NCBI RefSeq assembly: GCF_003732275.1
Contig: NZ_MOBM01000038.1
Location: 124,001 to 188,000, forward strand
Reading direction: 5' to 3'
Source of the DNA: Pseudomonas frederiksbergensis
GTDB taxonomy: Bacteria; Pseudomonadota; Gammaproteobacteria; Pseudomonadales; Pseudomonadaceae
Length of the DNA: 64,000 nucleotides
Part shown: positions 46,188-54,834 of the stretch, piece by piece
Layout: each line of letters begins with the position of its first letter
Numbering within the stretch: the first letter of the stretch is position 1
The notes under the pieces: generated by a model
Seen by the model: only the letters and a program-made list of their open reading frames with translations
The model's database searches: none
Told to the model about the DNA's origin: nothing
Program-made: the position numbers and the translations under genes

Positions 46188-47141
46188 TTACTTGATAGCG
46201 CTGAACTGCTCGGCCTGATCAAGGTTTTCCCGAGTAACCATGAATGGCGTAATCGTCACTGACTCAATCTTGGTGCCGTTTCTGATGTTGTCCACAGCCA
46301 GACGCAGAGCAGTGCGAATCTGCTTGCTTGGACTCTGCTCGACGATGCCTGTAATCTCACCGGCCTTGATGCTTTTGAGCACTTCGGGATAGGCGTCATA
46401 GCCAATAATCCTTATCTTGTCGCTCAGCCCGATACCTCGCACGGCTTCGACTGCTCCAAGCGTCATATCGCCGGTGGAGCAGATGATCACATCAGGTGGG
46501 TTACCCGCCGAAGCGGTGAGAATGTTCTCTACCACCGACATCGCCTTGGCCCGATCAGCCTCCCCGGATTGTTCAGCGACGAGCTTGAACTTGCTGCCGG
46601 CTGCGCTCAGTGATTGATGCACGCCCTTGGCCCGATCCATCGCAGTCGTGGAACCGATCTGACCGGTGATGAGCACCACATTGGCGCCTGTCGGCAGGTT
46701 CTTTACTACCCAGTCGCCCATAAGCCGACCACCTGCCACGTTGTCTGCTGTGACGAATGGCACCGGTGAAGAAGTTCCCTCCACGCGGCGGTCAACTGCA
46801 ATTACCGGCACCTTCTCGTCCAATACATCGTTGATCGCAGGCGCGAGCGCCGTGACATCGTTAGGCGTCAATACAACTGCGGCCACGCCTTGTGTCAGCG
46901 AATTTTCGATATCTGAACTCTGTTTGGAGGATGAAGCCTGGGCATCCTGGACAAGCAGCTTGACATCCAATGTTTTAGCCTCTTGAACAACCTGCTCGTG
47001 CATGAAGATGAAGAAGGGAATTGAAAGAGTCTGGAAGCTGACCGCAATCTTTTCGCCAGCGGCAAACGTGGATACGTTCGACATCAGCAGGACAGCGGCC
47101 ACTGCGGTAGTTAGCACTCGACGTTTATTGTTCGTTTTCAT
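46188..47141 (-). CDS. RbsB-type periplasmic sugar-binding protein, copy 2
   Basis: 317 residues from the ATG at 47139-47141 (GAGGA upstream). Signal peptide (TTAVAAVLLMSNVSTFA, cleavage before AGEKIAV). Peripla_BP_4 fold: FQTLSIPFFIFMHEQVVQEAK, QSSDIENSLTQGVAAVVLTPNDVTAL, VDRRVEG, then VTADNVAGGRLMGDWV and GIVEQSPSKQIRTAL. Closely similar to the copy just upstream throughout. Delivers the substrate to the RbsC/RbsA-like importer. Confidence 0.9.
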   Translation of the reverse strand: MKTNNKRRVLTTAVAAVLLMSNVSTFAAGEKIAVSFQTLSIPFFIFMHEQVVQEAKTLDVKLLVQDAQASSSKQSSDIENSLTQGVAAVVLTPNDVTALAPAINDVLDEKVPVIAVDRRVEGTSSPVPFVTADNVAGGRLMGDWVVKNLPTGANVVLITGQIGSTTAMDRAKGVHQSLSAAGSKFKLVAEQSGEADRAKAMSVVENILTASAGNPPDVIICSTGDMTLGAVEAVRGIGLSDKIRIIGYDAYPEVLKSIKAGEITGIVEQSPSKQIRTALRLAVDNIRNGTKIESVTITPFMVTRENLDQAEQFSAIK

Positions 47142-47207
47142 TCTCGAATTCCTCAAATTGCATAGGTACATAAAGCATTCGGATTGACTGGGCGTAGAAC
47201 AGCCCGG

Positions 47208-48161
47208 CTATTGAATGGCGCTGTATTGCTCTGCCTGACTCAGGTTTTCCTGGGTGACCATGAATGGCTGAACGATGACCGTTTCGAGTTCACCTTCGCC
47301 ACGTACTTTCTTCACCGCCATCTGAAGGGCCGTTCTGATTTGTTTGCTCGGGCTTTGCTCCACGATACCGGCGATATCTCCGTCTCGAATGGCTCGCAGC
47401 ACCTCTGGGTAGGCGTCAAATCCGATAACTTTGACCTTGCCTTTCAGCCCCATGGCCCTCACGGCTTCCGCAGCGCCCAGAGCCATGTCGCCGCTCGCAC
47501 AGATAATTGCATCGGGAGGGTTTGCACTCAGCGAAGTCAGGATGTTTTCTGCCACCGACATGGCCTTGGCACGCTCCCACTCCCCTGACTGCTCAGCCAC
47601 GAGTTGGAATTTTCCCCCGCCAGCTTTGAGTCCGTCGTGGACGCCTTTAGCGCGGTCAATGGCTGTCGACGAGCCTGGGGTACCGCCGATGAACGCTACA
47701 CGAGCACCGTTTTTCACGTTGGATGTGACCAACTCGGCCATAAGTCGGCCACCTGCGACACTGTCCGCAGTGACGTAGGGCACTGGGGTATCGGTTCCTT
47801 CGACACGGCGGTCGACTGTCACCAAGGGTACTTTTTCAGATAGCACTTCGTTCAAGGCAGGTGCCAAGGCGGTCACATCATTGGGTGCGACGACCATTGC
47901 ATCAACACCTTGCGTCAAGGCGTTTTCGACATCAGAGGACTGCTTAGTGGAAGAGGACTGAGCATCCTGCACAAGCAGTTCTACATTGAGAACCTTGGCT
48001 TCCTGCGAGGCCTGTTCATGCATGTAGATAAAGTAGGGAATGGATAACGTTTGGAAATTGATGAGAATCTTCTCACCGGCTGCGAATGCTGGTGATAGCT
48101 GGAACGTCAAACCTGCTGCCAAAACAACACTGCACAACAAACCACCTTTCTGCGCTTTCAT
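47208..48161 (-). CDS. RbsB-type periplasmic sugar-binding protein, copy 1
   Basis: 317 residues, GAGGAG upstream of the ATG. Signal peptide (SVVLAAGLTFQLSPAFA). The same landmarks as copy 2 (FQTLSIPYFIYMHEQASQEAK; QSSDVENALTQGVDAMVVAPNDVTAL; VDRRVEGTDTPVPYVTAD; IVEQSPSKQIRTALQ) show a tandem duplication. Ligand-contacting positions near the N-terminal strand differ (Tyr versus Phe in PYFIYMHEQ/PFFIFMHEQ), so the two may bind related ligands. First of the transporter genes after the SDR gene. Confidence 0.9.
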   Translation of the reverse strand: MKAQKGGLLCSVVLAAGLTFQLSPAFAAGEKILINFQTLSIPYFIYMHEQASQEAKVLNVELLVQDAQSSSTKQSSDVENALTQGVDAMVVAPNDVTALAPALNEVLSEKVPLVTVDRRVEGTDTPVPYVTADSVAGGRLMAELVTSNVKNGARVAFIGGTPGSSTAIDRAKGVHDGLKAGGGKFQLVAEQSGEWERAKAMSVAENILTSLSANPPDAIICASGDMALGAAEAVRAMGLKGKVKVIGFDAYPEVLRAIRDGDIAGIVEQSPSKQIRTALQMAVKKVRGEGELETVIVQPFMVTQENLSQAEQYSAIQ

Positions 48162-48247
48162 TATTTTTGTTCTCCTCAGAGGGGTATCAAAACTACAACA
48201 CGGGGTTGCCAGCGCTGCGATGCAAGCTCGGTGCGCGAACAGAGCAC

Positions 48248-48973
48248 TTAGGGGGACGTGTAACCTCCGTCGACTACGAGTTCTGCCCCAGTGATGAAAC
48301 TCGCTTCATCACTGGCAAGAAACAAAGCCGCGTAGGCAATTTCTTTAGGATCCGCAGCACGTTTCATAGGTGTCGCTGCGACTACGGCTGCCGTGATATC
48401 AGCGGCTTGTCGATCAATCATTGGTGTTTCGACCAGCCCCGGATGCAGCGAGTTGACGCGAATACCATTGGCCACGTAGGACAGAGCAGCGTTCTTGCTC
48501 ATCATGCGTACAGCTGCTTTGCTAGCCTGGTACGCCGACACACCACTGGCACCGACGATGCCCCAGATCGAAGACACGTTAACGATGGAGCCCGCGTGCT
48601 GACGCTTCATGACAGGAATGACGGTTCTCATCCCGTAGAACACGCCGTTCTGATTAATATCAATGACCCGGTTCCAGTCATCGAGGGTGATCTCATCGAT
48701 GGGAAGGTAGGAACCTACCAAGCCCGCATTATTCACGAGTACATCAACCTTGCCGTATTCACGCATTACCTCGTTAACGAGAAGTTCCCAGTCCTCCAGT
48801 TTTGAAACATCCAGATGTCTGGCAACGACGCTATCGTTCTTGTAAGGCTCAGGTTGGTGCACATCGCCAACAATGACGGTGGCTCCTTCTTCGGCGAAAA
48901 GCTCGGCGATCGCACGTCCAATCCCCATCCCACCGCCAGTCACCAATGCCACTTTGTTATGTAGTCGCTTCAT
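48248..48973 (-). CDS. Short-chain dehydrogenase/reductase
   Basis: 241 residues from the ATG at 48971-48973 (AGGA at 8 bases). Classical SDR: VTGGGMGIG (11-19), Asp37 in VGDVHQ suggesting NAD preference, NNAG (81-84), catalytic Ser134/135, Tyr148 and Lys152 in SAYQASK. C-terminal GAELVVDGGYTSP. Likely oxidises or reduces a hydroxyl of the imported sugar or cyclitol. Co-directional with the transporter genes. Confidence 0.9.
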   Translation of the reverse strand: MKRLHNKVALVTGGGMGIGRAIAELFAEEGATVIVGDVHQPEPYKNDSVVARHLDVSKLEDWELLVNEVMREYGKVDVLVNNAGLVGSYLPIDEITLDDWNRVIDINQNGVFYGMRTVIPVMKRQHAGSIVNVSSIWGIVGASGVSAYQASKAAVRMMSKNAALSYVANGIRVNSLHPGLVETPMIDRQAADITAAVVAATPMKRAADPKEIAYAALFLASDEASFITGAELVVDGGYTSP

Positions 48974-49091
48974 ATTGATTTTCCTGATCTGAAACTTGCC
49001 GATCACCAGTTATCAAGAATTTCGGGCAAGCCGAATCCGTTGCAGCAGGCCTTGCCATGCAGGGCCTACCACACGTCGCTCGAAATTTGAG

Positions 49092-50354
49092 TTAGTGAGC
49101 TTTAATAGTCGCCGTCACGGACGGCTGGCTCAGCCCATACCATGCGATGGCAGCGAAACATGCCAGCGGTATATAAAACGCCGCAGCAATGCCGAAGTGA
49201 TCGGCGAGTGCTCCCATCAGCAATGGAACGAACGCCCCCCCGACGAGTGTCATCACCAGGCATGAACCGGCTTTCTTGGTTTGCGTGCCGAGTCCACGAA
49301 TGCCCATCGCGAAAATCGTTGGGTACATCACCGACATGAACAGATAGATGGCGGCAACCGCGAAGATTGAGATCCGCTCAAATCCGGCGATGGCAATGAT
49401 GCACAGCACCATGCTCACCAGGCTGTTGAGAATCAACAATGAACGTGCAGGAACGTAGCGCATTACCCATGTACCGGCGAATCGACCGACCATGTAGGCA
49501 AGCATCCCGAGCGAAAGGAGGTAGGAGGCTTTCTGAGCAGAAATCCCTTGCCAGTGATCTATCGCGTAGTTGATGAAGAACGCACCAATACCGACGTAAG
49601 CACCGACGTTACAGAACTGAGCGACGAGCGCGCCGGTGAAGTTGCTCTTCTTCCAGAGGCTTACTTCCCCCGCACTTGGCAACAGCACGTCAGAGGATTT
49701 TTCGTTGCGAATTTCAGGAAGTTGAATTCGAGCAAAGGCGACGAACATCAACATCACAATGATGGCCAACGCCGCATACGTCACCGAAACCAGATCGACG
49801 CGGCTGCCGTTGAATTCGATGGGCGGGGCGAAGAAAATCGCGCCACCAATGACCGGCCCGATGAACGCCCCCAGACCGTTGAAAGACTGAGCAAACGTCA
49901 GACGTTGTTCCGATTTTGCAGGATCGCCCAAGGCAGCTGCATATAGGTTTGCGGCGGTTTCCAGACATCCCAAGCCGCAGGCCAGGACAAACAACGCAAC
50001 CAAAAATGGCATAAATGTTCCGACCATCGAAGCCGGAATGAACAGCAGCGCTCCGATGGCGAATAATGCGAGCCCTGCCAGAATCCCAGCCTTGTAACCA
50101 AAGCGCTCCATGAACAGACCGACTGGCAAGGCAATGATGAAATACGCCCCGAAGTAGGCCGTTTGAACCAGTCCTGACTGCCCGCGAGAGATATGAAGGG
50201 TGTCCTGGAAGTGCTTGTTCAGCACATCGAGAAGTCCATGGGATAGGCCCCACATGAAAAACAGACTTGTCACGAAAATAAATGCCAGCCGGGTCGAGGA
50301 GAGCTTTTCGTGATTATGAGTAAGCCCGCTCAGGGCTCTTGTATTTGTGTTCAT
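49092..50354 (-). CDS. FucP-like MFS sugar symporter
   Basis: 420 residues from the ATG at 50352-50354 (AAGGT at 8 bases). Twelve membrane segments in the FucP/GluP branch: FFMWGLSHGLLDVLNKHFQ near the first helix, GLFMERFGYKAGILAGLALFAIGALLF, ETAANLYAAALGDP and RLTFAQSFNGLGAFIGPVIGG. Proton-coupled uptake of a neutral sugar, polyol or the free sugar moiety. Its presence next to an ABC importer suggests two substrates or two steps of uptake. Confidence 0.88.
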   Translation of the reverse strand: MNTNTRALSGLTHNHEKLSSTRLAFIFVTSLFFMWGLSHGLLDVLNKHFQDTLHISRGQSGLVQTAYFGAYFIIALPVGLFMERFGYKAGILAGLALFAIGALLFIPASMVGTFMPFLVALFVLACGLGCLETAANLYAAALGDPAKSEQRLTFAQSFNGLGAFIGPVIGGAIFFAPPIEFNGSRVDLVSVTYAALAIIVMLMFVAFARIQLPEIRNEKSSDVLLPSAGEVSLWKKSNFTGALVAQFCNVGAYVGIGAFFINYAIDHWQGISAQKASYLLSLGMLAYMVGRFAGTWVMRYVPARSLLILNSLVSMVLCIIAIAGFERISIFAVAAIYLFMSVMYPTIFAMGIRGLGTQTKKAGSCLVMTLVGGAFVPLLMGALADHFGIAAAFYIPLACFAAIAWYGLSQPSVTATIKAH

Positions 50355-50542
50355 GACCGGTACCTTTATTTTTGTGTTAACCGTCATCAGTGCACGCCAG
50401 GCCATGTTCAAGTCCTGGGCCAGGGCCGAATGCCAGCCCCTGCAACTATGTTTTGCTACGTCAACTTCAAACATCCTTTTCGGTTCTGGTGCTCCGTAAG
50501 GCGGAGCCCCTAGCAAGAGCTGGGGCTCACGACTTGGATAAA

Positions 50543-51544
50543 TTAACGGTCGCCTACCCTTACAATCTTGCCCGTCTCAGCCGACTCACTCGCGCAGTTC
50601 GCCAAGCGAAGCGCCCGCAGGCCATCACGTGGTGTTGCTAGCATCGGGCTGTTATTCTCAACCGCATCCAGGAAGCTGTTGAGCTCGATCTTGTACGAGT
50701 CGGCGTGACGCTCCAGGAAGAAGTTGAGAAGAGGATCCGCCACGTCAGTTGCCTCCGCGCCATAACGACGGACACTGTTCGTACGATGGTTCTCGTTCAA
50801 CAGCATGCCCTTGGAACCGGAAACCTCCAGGCGCTGATCAAAGCCATATACAGCCTCACGGCAACAGTTGATGTGGCATTGGCGACCAGAAGCAGTACGC
50901 ATGAGCACCATGACACTGTCGTAGTCCGGAATCGATTCGAGCGTCGGATCCACCAGTCGACTACCCACCGCAAAAACCTCGACTGGCTCCTCGCCAAGCA
51001 GACTCCGAGCCATGTCGAAGTCGTGAATAGTCATGTCACGGAATATGCCCCCAGACGTTTCCAGGTAGGCCCTTGCGGCCAGCGCTGGATCACGACTGGT
51101 GATAATGACTTGTCGAACCACCCCGATTTCACCATCGTCGATCGCCCGACGCAGGCGCAGGTAGTCGGGGTCGAATCGGCGGTTGAATGCCAGCATCACA
51201 CGGCCATTCAGGCGTTCAAGCTCATCGACAGCAGCCTTCGCGCGCTCGTAATCCATATCAATTGGCTTTTCGCAGATAACTGGCTTGCCCAGCCTCACCG
51301 CCTGTAGCATCAGTTCGATATGAAACTCAGTGGGAGTGCCGATAAAAACAGCATCGACGTCAGTACGCTCAATGGCCGAAGCATAGTCGTAGGCTGCCTC
51401 GCAACCCAGTTGCATAGCCAGCGCATTGACCCCCTCCTTCCACGGGTCAGCTACCACAACCAGTTTGGTACGAGGATTTGTAGCGACGTTAGCGGCGTGG
51501 ATTTTTCCGATACGCCCAGCACCCAATACGGCAATACGCAACAT
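50543..51544 (-). CDS. Gfo/Idh/MocA oxidoreductase, inositol 2-dehydrogenase-like
   Basis: 333 residues. Rossmann motif VLGAGRIGKIHAANV, then EKPIDMD with Lys93, and the catalytic pair Asp170 and His174 in FRDMTIHDFDMAR, matching the Lys/Asp/His triad of IolG. Substrate could be myo-inositol, another cyclitol or the hexose of a glycoside (3-OH or 2-OH oxidation to the ketone, NAD-dependent). Gap of 92 bases to the TIM-barrel gene upstream, same strand, likely one operon; dehydrogenase plus isomerase-fold partner is the classic oxidise-then-eliminate pair. Confidence 0.88.
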   Translation of the reverse strand: MLRIAVLGAGRIGKIHAANVATNPRTKLVVVADPWKEGVNALAMQLGCEAAYDYASAIERTDVDAVFIGTPTEFHIELMLQAVRLGKPVICEKPIDMDYERAKAAVDELERLNGRVMLAFNRRFDPDYLRLRRAIDDGEIGVVRQVIITSRDPALAARAYLETSGGIFRDMTIHDFDMARSLLGEEPVEVFAVGSRLVDPTLESIPDYDSVMVLMRTASGRQCHINCCREAVYGFDQRLEVSGSKGMLLNENHRTNSVRRYGAEATDVADPLLNFFLERHADSYKIELNSFLDAVENNSPMLATPRDGLRALRLANCASESAETGKIVRVGDR

Positions 51545-51636
51545 GATAGTTCTTCCCTTGACAGCCTAGCTGCCTATTATTTTTAGGCGGGGCGCGGAGA
51601 TCTTTCCCCGCGCAAAAACATGCGGATCTCTTAGCG

Positions 51637-52491
51637 TTACTTGAATTGAGACATGGTGGTTTCGAAGGTTCGCTGAGCCATCTCTTGCAGAGGCAGCTTG
51701 CGCACGACTTCCGACAGCACTTCCACACCCCATGGACCGGCGTACCCGGTAGCCTGAATAGCCTTAATAAAGCCAGGCACATCGAGCACACCTTCGCCCG
51801 GCAGACGACGGCGATGGATAGTGTCTTGCCACAGCGGCTCAACGGCGTATTTATCAGCGTCGTCCAACTCGACAGAGCCAATGAATTTTCCTGGGATACG
51901 AGCAATCTCACTGAAGTCGACGCCACCACGCGCCAAGTGCCAAATGTCCAGCAGCAGCTTGCCGTTGTCGTGGTTCGCGCCCTGAACCAGAGCCAGCGCA
52001 GTATCGATCGTACGCACGTTACTAAACGGCATTATTTCCAGGACGATGTCGGTACCGTAGGTCGCGGCTTCAGCGCTCAGGTTTCCAAAGTGCTCAACCA
52101 TCAAAGGGATATTCGCTTCTTCCTGGTGTAGGCCTGGGGCGGTCTTGACCGCACGAGCACCCAGCTCCTGGGCTGCGTTGAAAAGCTCTGCACGCATCTT
52201 ATTGGAGGCGCGGCGAGCCTCACCATCCAGGTACCAGTCGGTCAGGAACTCAAACTCAATGTGCTTAATTCCATTCGCTTCGAGGATGTGGCGCATCTCG
52301 CGGAAACCGATGCGATCAACTGTCGACATCAGGTCAACGTGAATCAGGCCCACACCCTTGTAACCAGCCTGAGCCGCTGCCTCTACACGATCCCGGAACG
52401 CGAATGGGCTGATTTCGGTTGGGCCGAACGGGTAGACGTCACCCGACAGGGTGAAGTAGGCGGCCAACAATTCGACGTTTTGATTGCTCAT
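51637..52491 (-). CDS. Xylose-isomerase-fold TIM-barrel protein, sugar isomerase/dehydratase-like, copy 1
   Basis: 284 residues, AP-endonuclease-2/IolE-like barrel. Likely metal ligands: Glu152 (LEIMPFSNV), Asp182 and His185 (LLLDIWHL), Glu209 (SVELDD) and Glu257 (GVEVLS). Family members epimerise keto-sugars, dehydrate keto-inositols or carry out beta-elimination on 3-keto-glycosides. About 62% identical, gap-free, to the gene at 60406 (hand alignment). First gene of the minus-strand operon, downstream of the palindrome at 52565. Exact reaction unknown. Confidence 0.85.
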   Translation of the reverse strand: MSNQNVELLAAYFTLSGDVYPFGPTEISPFAFRDRVEAAAQAGYKGVGLIHVDLMSTVDRIGFREMRHILEANGIKHIEFEFLTDWYLDGEARRASNKMRAELFNAAQELGARAVKTAPGLHQEEANIPLMVEHFGNLSAEAATYGTDIVLEIMPFSNVRTIDTALALVQGANHDNGKLLLDIWHLARGGVDFSEIARIPGKFIGSVELDDADKYAVEPLWQDTIHRRRLPGEGVLDVPGFIKAIQATGYAGPWGVEVLSEVVRKLPLQEMAQRTFETTMSQFK

Positions 52492-52564
52492 GTGTAACTC
52501 CTGAGATGCAGTTGCAAAGGTTGAGGCGTGCGAGCCCTGCTAGATCCAGGACAAGCTGTAAAAG

Positions 52565-52578
52565 GGAAACGCGTTTCC
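52565..52578. promoter_or_regulatory. 14-base palindrome, operator candidate for the sugar-uptake operon
   Basis: GGAAACGCGTTTCC is a perfect palindrome 74 bases upstream of the first start codon of the minus-strand operon. It resembles LacI/GalR-family operators (AAAC...GTTT halves), fitting an RbsABC-type transporter cluster, but no LacI-type gene is present in the window. Confidence 0.5.
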
Positions 52579-53081
52579 AGTTATGGCACTTCAATGCCAA
52601 TCGGATACTGGAGAGGCGCTCGCGGATGCGATCTTCCGCTAAGCGGGCTCGACGCATCCCGGGAAAAACCCGAGGGATATCCCGACTTATGCCAAGGGAA
52701 AAGACTGATATTGAATAGAGGTTGCGCTGCTTCGACCGACTTAGCGTGAGCCGTCCACGCGGCGTGATGCATATTGCAGACAAGCATCAGCAACGCGTTC
52801 GCGGTGGCGATGAAGATTTGGAGGAAGGCAAGGAGCAAGTACATAGCTATGTCTCCGTTCTTGTTTTAGTGCAGCTTGAGGAGCTGTCGTTATGGGAACG
52901 ATCTTAGGCATGCGTTTTAGGAAGAAAAATACCAGAAAGTGAAATCTCTTTTTCACTCAGTGGAAGAATCCAAGCCATAGAAGGGCCTGATGGACCGTTG
53001 CTCATCTTTGGGGGGGCAGAGTTGGGCCGACCTCGGGCGCTTCTATTCCATCAGGAATCAGAATGGGATGGCTCGAAGGAT

Positions 53082-53110
53082 ATTATTCCACCTATGAAAT
53101 AAAGATTTCC
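53082..53110. promoter_or_regulatory. Motif pair shared with the dioxygenase promoter
   Basis: ATTATTCCACC followed closely by GAAATAAAGATTTCC. Very similar words (TTTATTCCACC and GAAAGAAAGATTTTC) occur in the LysR/dioxygenase divergent region at 55791-55827. Possible common regulator binding. Confidence 0.35.
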
Positions 53111-53252
53111 AAAAGTGAGGTTTTATAAGCCCATTCGTAATTATAGGCTGGACCCGTTCGGAAGCTGGGAATAACAGCTTCAGGTGGCTAAAAGAAAAGG
53201 GCATGCCTCGACACTCGCTCACATGCCCACGAGAGACCCCAAGAGGCCTAGC

Positions 53253-53636
53253 ATGAAGAACCATAACGCAGTGGAAGAATTGATTCGCGAGCTTGAAAGC
53301 AAACGCTACGAAGCGATCGTCGCTGGCGATTTCAATGCCTTCAAAACTTACGCGCATCCTGATCTGAGCTATGCCCACTCCACTGGAGTCGTCGATACGC
53401 TTGAGAGCTACCTCGACAAGTGCCTGGGTGGATTTTATGTCTATCACCATGTCGAACATCCGATCGAGTCCATCAAGGTCGTTGGGGACATTGCGCTCGT
53501 CTTCGGCGAGATGAACGGTGAGATCACGGCAGGCGGCGTCCAGAAGACGCTGCGTAATAAAGCCCTGGCCGTCTGGGAGCAGCGCGACGGCGAGTGGAAG
53601 CTTCTCGCTTATCAGCCGACGCCCATTCCAACATAA
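53253..53636 (+). CDS. NTF2-like / DUF4440 small protein
   Basis: 127 residues from the ATG at 53253, with AAGAGG 6 bases upstream (longer frames start without a site). NTF2 fold: helix VEELIRELESKRYEAIVAGDFNAF, AHPDLSYAHSTG, then four strands to VWEQRDGEWKLLAYQPTP. The family includes isomerases, dehydratases and cyclases acting on ring compounds as well as inactive members. It precedes maleylacetate reductase by 77 bases, so a role in the aromatic branch is plausible. Confidence 0.75.
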   Translation: MKNHNAVEELIRELESKRYEAIVAGDFNAFKTYAHPDLSYAHSTGVVDTLESYLDKCLGGFYVYHHVEHPIESIKVVGDIALVFGEMNGEITAGGVQKTLRNKALAVWEQRDGEWKLLAYQPTPIPT

Positions 53637-53713
53637 ACGCGCACCGCCAGAGCGGATCTCTACTGCCCGAGAGATTGCCGCGCCAACTCTCAACGATAGG
53701 AACACCTGACAAA

Positions 53714-54778
53714 ATGAAAAACTTTACTTACACCGGCCTGCCAGCTCGCGTGATCTTTGGCAAAGGATCCCTTCAACAGCTGGAGGCAGAGATTGACCGC
53801 CTCGAATCCCGACGCGCCCTTGTGCTGTGCACACCAGAGCAACGTGATCAGGCTGAGCGAATCGCCGACATCCTGGGCAAACGTGCTGCCGGGATCTTCG
53901 ATAAAGCAGTTATGCATGTCCCAATCGAGACCGCTCGTGAAGCGCGAGAAGTTGCGAAAGAACTGGGGGCTGATTGCGCCATTGCCATTGGCGGCGGTTC
54001 CACTACCGGTCTGGGAAAGGCAATCGCGCTGGAATCAGGCCTACCAATCCTGGCGATCCCCACAACGTACGCCGGGTCGGAAATGACGCCCGTGTATGGC
54101 CTGACCGAAAACGGCATCAAGAAAACTGGCAAAGACCCACGAGTGTTGCCGAAAACCGTGATCTATGACCCAGAGCTTTCGGCCACCCTCCCCCTGGGCA
54201 TGTCGATCATGAGCGGCATGAACGCTATCGCTCACGCTGCAGAAGGCCTTTATTCCCAAGATGGAAACCCTGTGATGTCGCTGATTGCAGAAGAAGGCAT
54301 TCGTGCGATGGCCGAGGGACTGGAGCGCATCAACCAGACGCCTGACGATCTGGATGCCCGCAGCGATTGTCTCTATGGCGCCTGGTTGTGCAGCACCGTG
54401 CTCGGCCATGTAGGCATGGCCCTGCATCACAAGCTGTGTCACACGCTGGGTGGCAGCTTCAACCTCCCTCACGCCCAGACACACACTATCGTGCTGCCCC
54501 ACGCTATCGCCTACAACGCCAGCGCTGCTCCGGACGCAGCCGCGCGCATCGTTCGAGCCCTGGGCGGGAAACATGATTCAGCCGGTGGCGCCTTATTCGA
54601 TCTCGCGCAAAAACTCGGTGCACCCATGAAGCTGAGCGAGCTGGGGCTGACCGAGGCGGATCTTGATCGCGCGACAGACATTGCCCTCAGCAATCCTTAT
54701 TGGAACCCGCGACCGATCGAGCGCGAGGGGATTCGCCAATTGCTGCAAGATGCATATGAAGGAAAACGTCCTGCTTAG
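53714..54778 (+). CDS. Maleylacetate reductase
   Basis: 354 residues from the ATG at 53714, the normal length; a longer in-frame start overlaps the upstream gene. Iron-type alcohol dehydrogenase fold: ARVIFGKGSLQQL, GGGSTTGLGKAIAL (93-106) for NAD(P), TTYAGSEMTPVYGLTENGIKKTG (117-139), and the histidine-rich GMNAIAHAAEGLY (His174), HHKLCHTLGGSFNLPHAQTH (His243, His253). These last motifs are typical of MacA-type enzymes. Reduces maleylacetate to beta-ketoadipate, completing hydroxyquinol ring cleavage. Closed by a terminator. Confidence 0.92.
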   Translation: MKNFTYTGLPARVIFGKGSLQQLEAEIDRLESRRALVLCTPEQRDQAERIADILGKRAAGIFDKAVMHVPIETAREAREVAKELGADCAIAIGGGSTTGLGKAIALESGLPILAIPTTYAGSEMTPVYGLTENGIKKTGKDPRVLPKTVIYDPELSATLPLGMSIMSGMNAIAHAAEGLYSQDGNPVMSLIAEEGIRAMAEGLERINQTPDDLDARSDCLYGAWLCSTVLGHVGMALHHKLCHTLGGSFNLPHAQTHTIVLPHAIAYNASAAPDAAARIVRALGGKHDSAGGALFDLAQKLGAPMKLSELGLTEADLDRATDIALSNPYWNPRPIEREGIRQLLQDAYEGKRPA

Positions 54779-54793
54779 ATAACTATTGCCTCA

Positions 54794-54834
54794 CCCACTC
54801 GGTGACCGTGAAGGAAGTCGAGTGGGCTTTTTTC
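54794..54834 (+). terminator. Terminator after maleylacetate reductase
   Basis: CCCACTCG, a 17-base loop, CGAGTGGG and then CTTTTTTC. It ends at the stop of the convergent LysR gene. Confidence 0.75.

Larger units (their letters stand above)
52492..53252. other. Divergent regulatory region of the catabolic island
   Basis: About 760 bases between the minus-strand operon and the plus-strand NTF2-like/maleylacetate reductase genes. It holds the palindrome at 52565, an AGTGAAA/TTTCACT inverted repeat near 52938-52957 and the AT-rich motif pair at 53082. Frames here (for example 52581-52844, minus) are short, lack family signals and are not called. Confidence 0.5.

Noticed and set aside
43500..48161. 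Ribose transporter (rbs)
   Set aside because: CUT2 family only; no rbsK, rbsD or LacI-type rbsR nearby, and two binding proteins, so the ribose name was not used.
50543..52491. C-glycoside deglycosidase system (Dgp/Car type)
   Set aside because: The dehydrogenase plus TIM-barrel pair fits partly, but the small beta subunit (DUF6379) was not seen, and the barrels are shorter than known alpha subunits.
52528..52844. Small genes in the divergent region of the island
   Set aside because: Several overlapping short frames on both strands with no ribosome site or family match.
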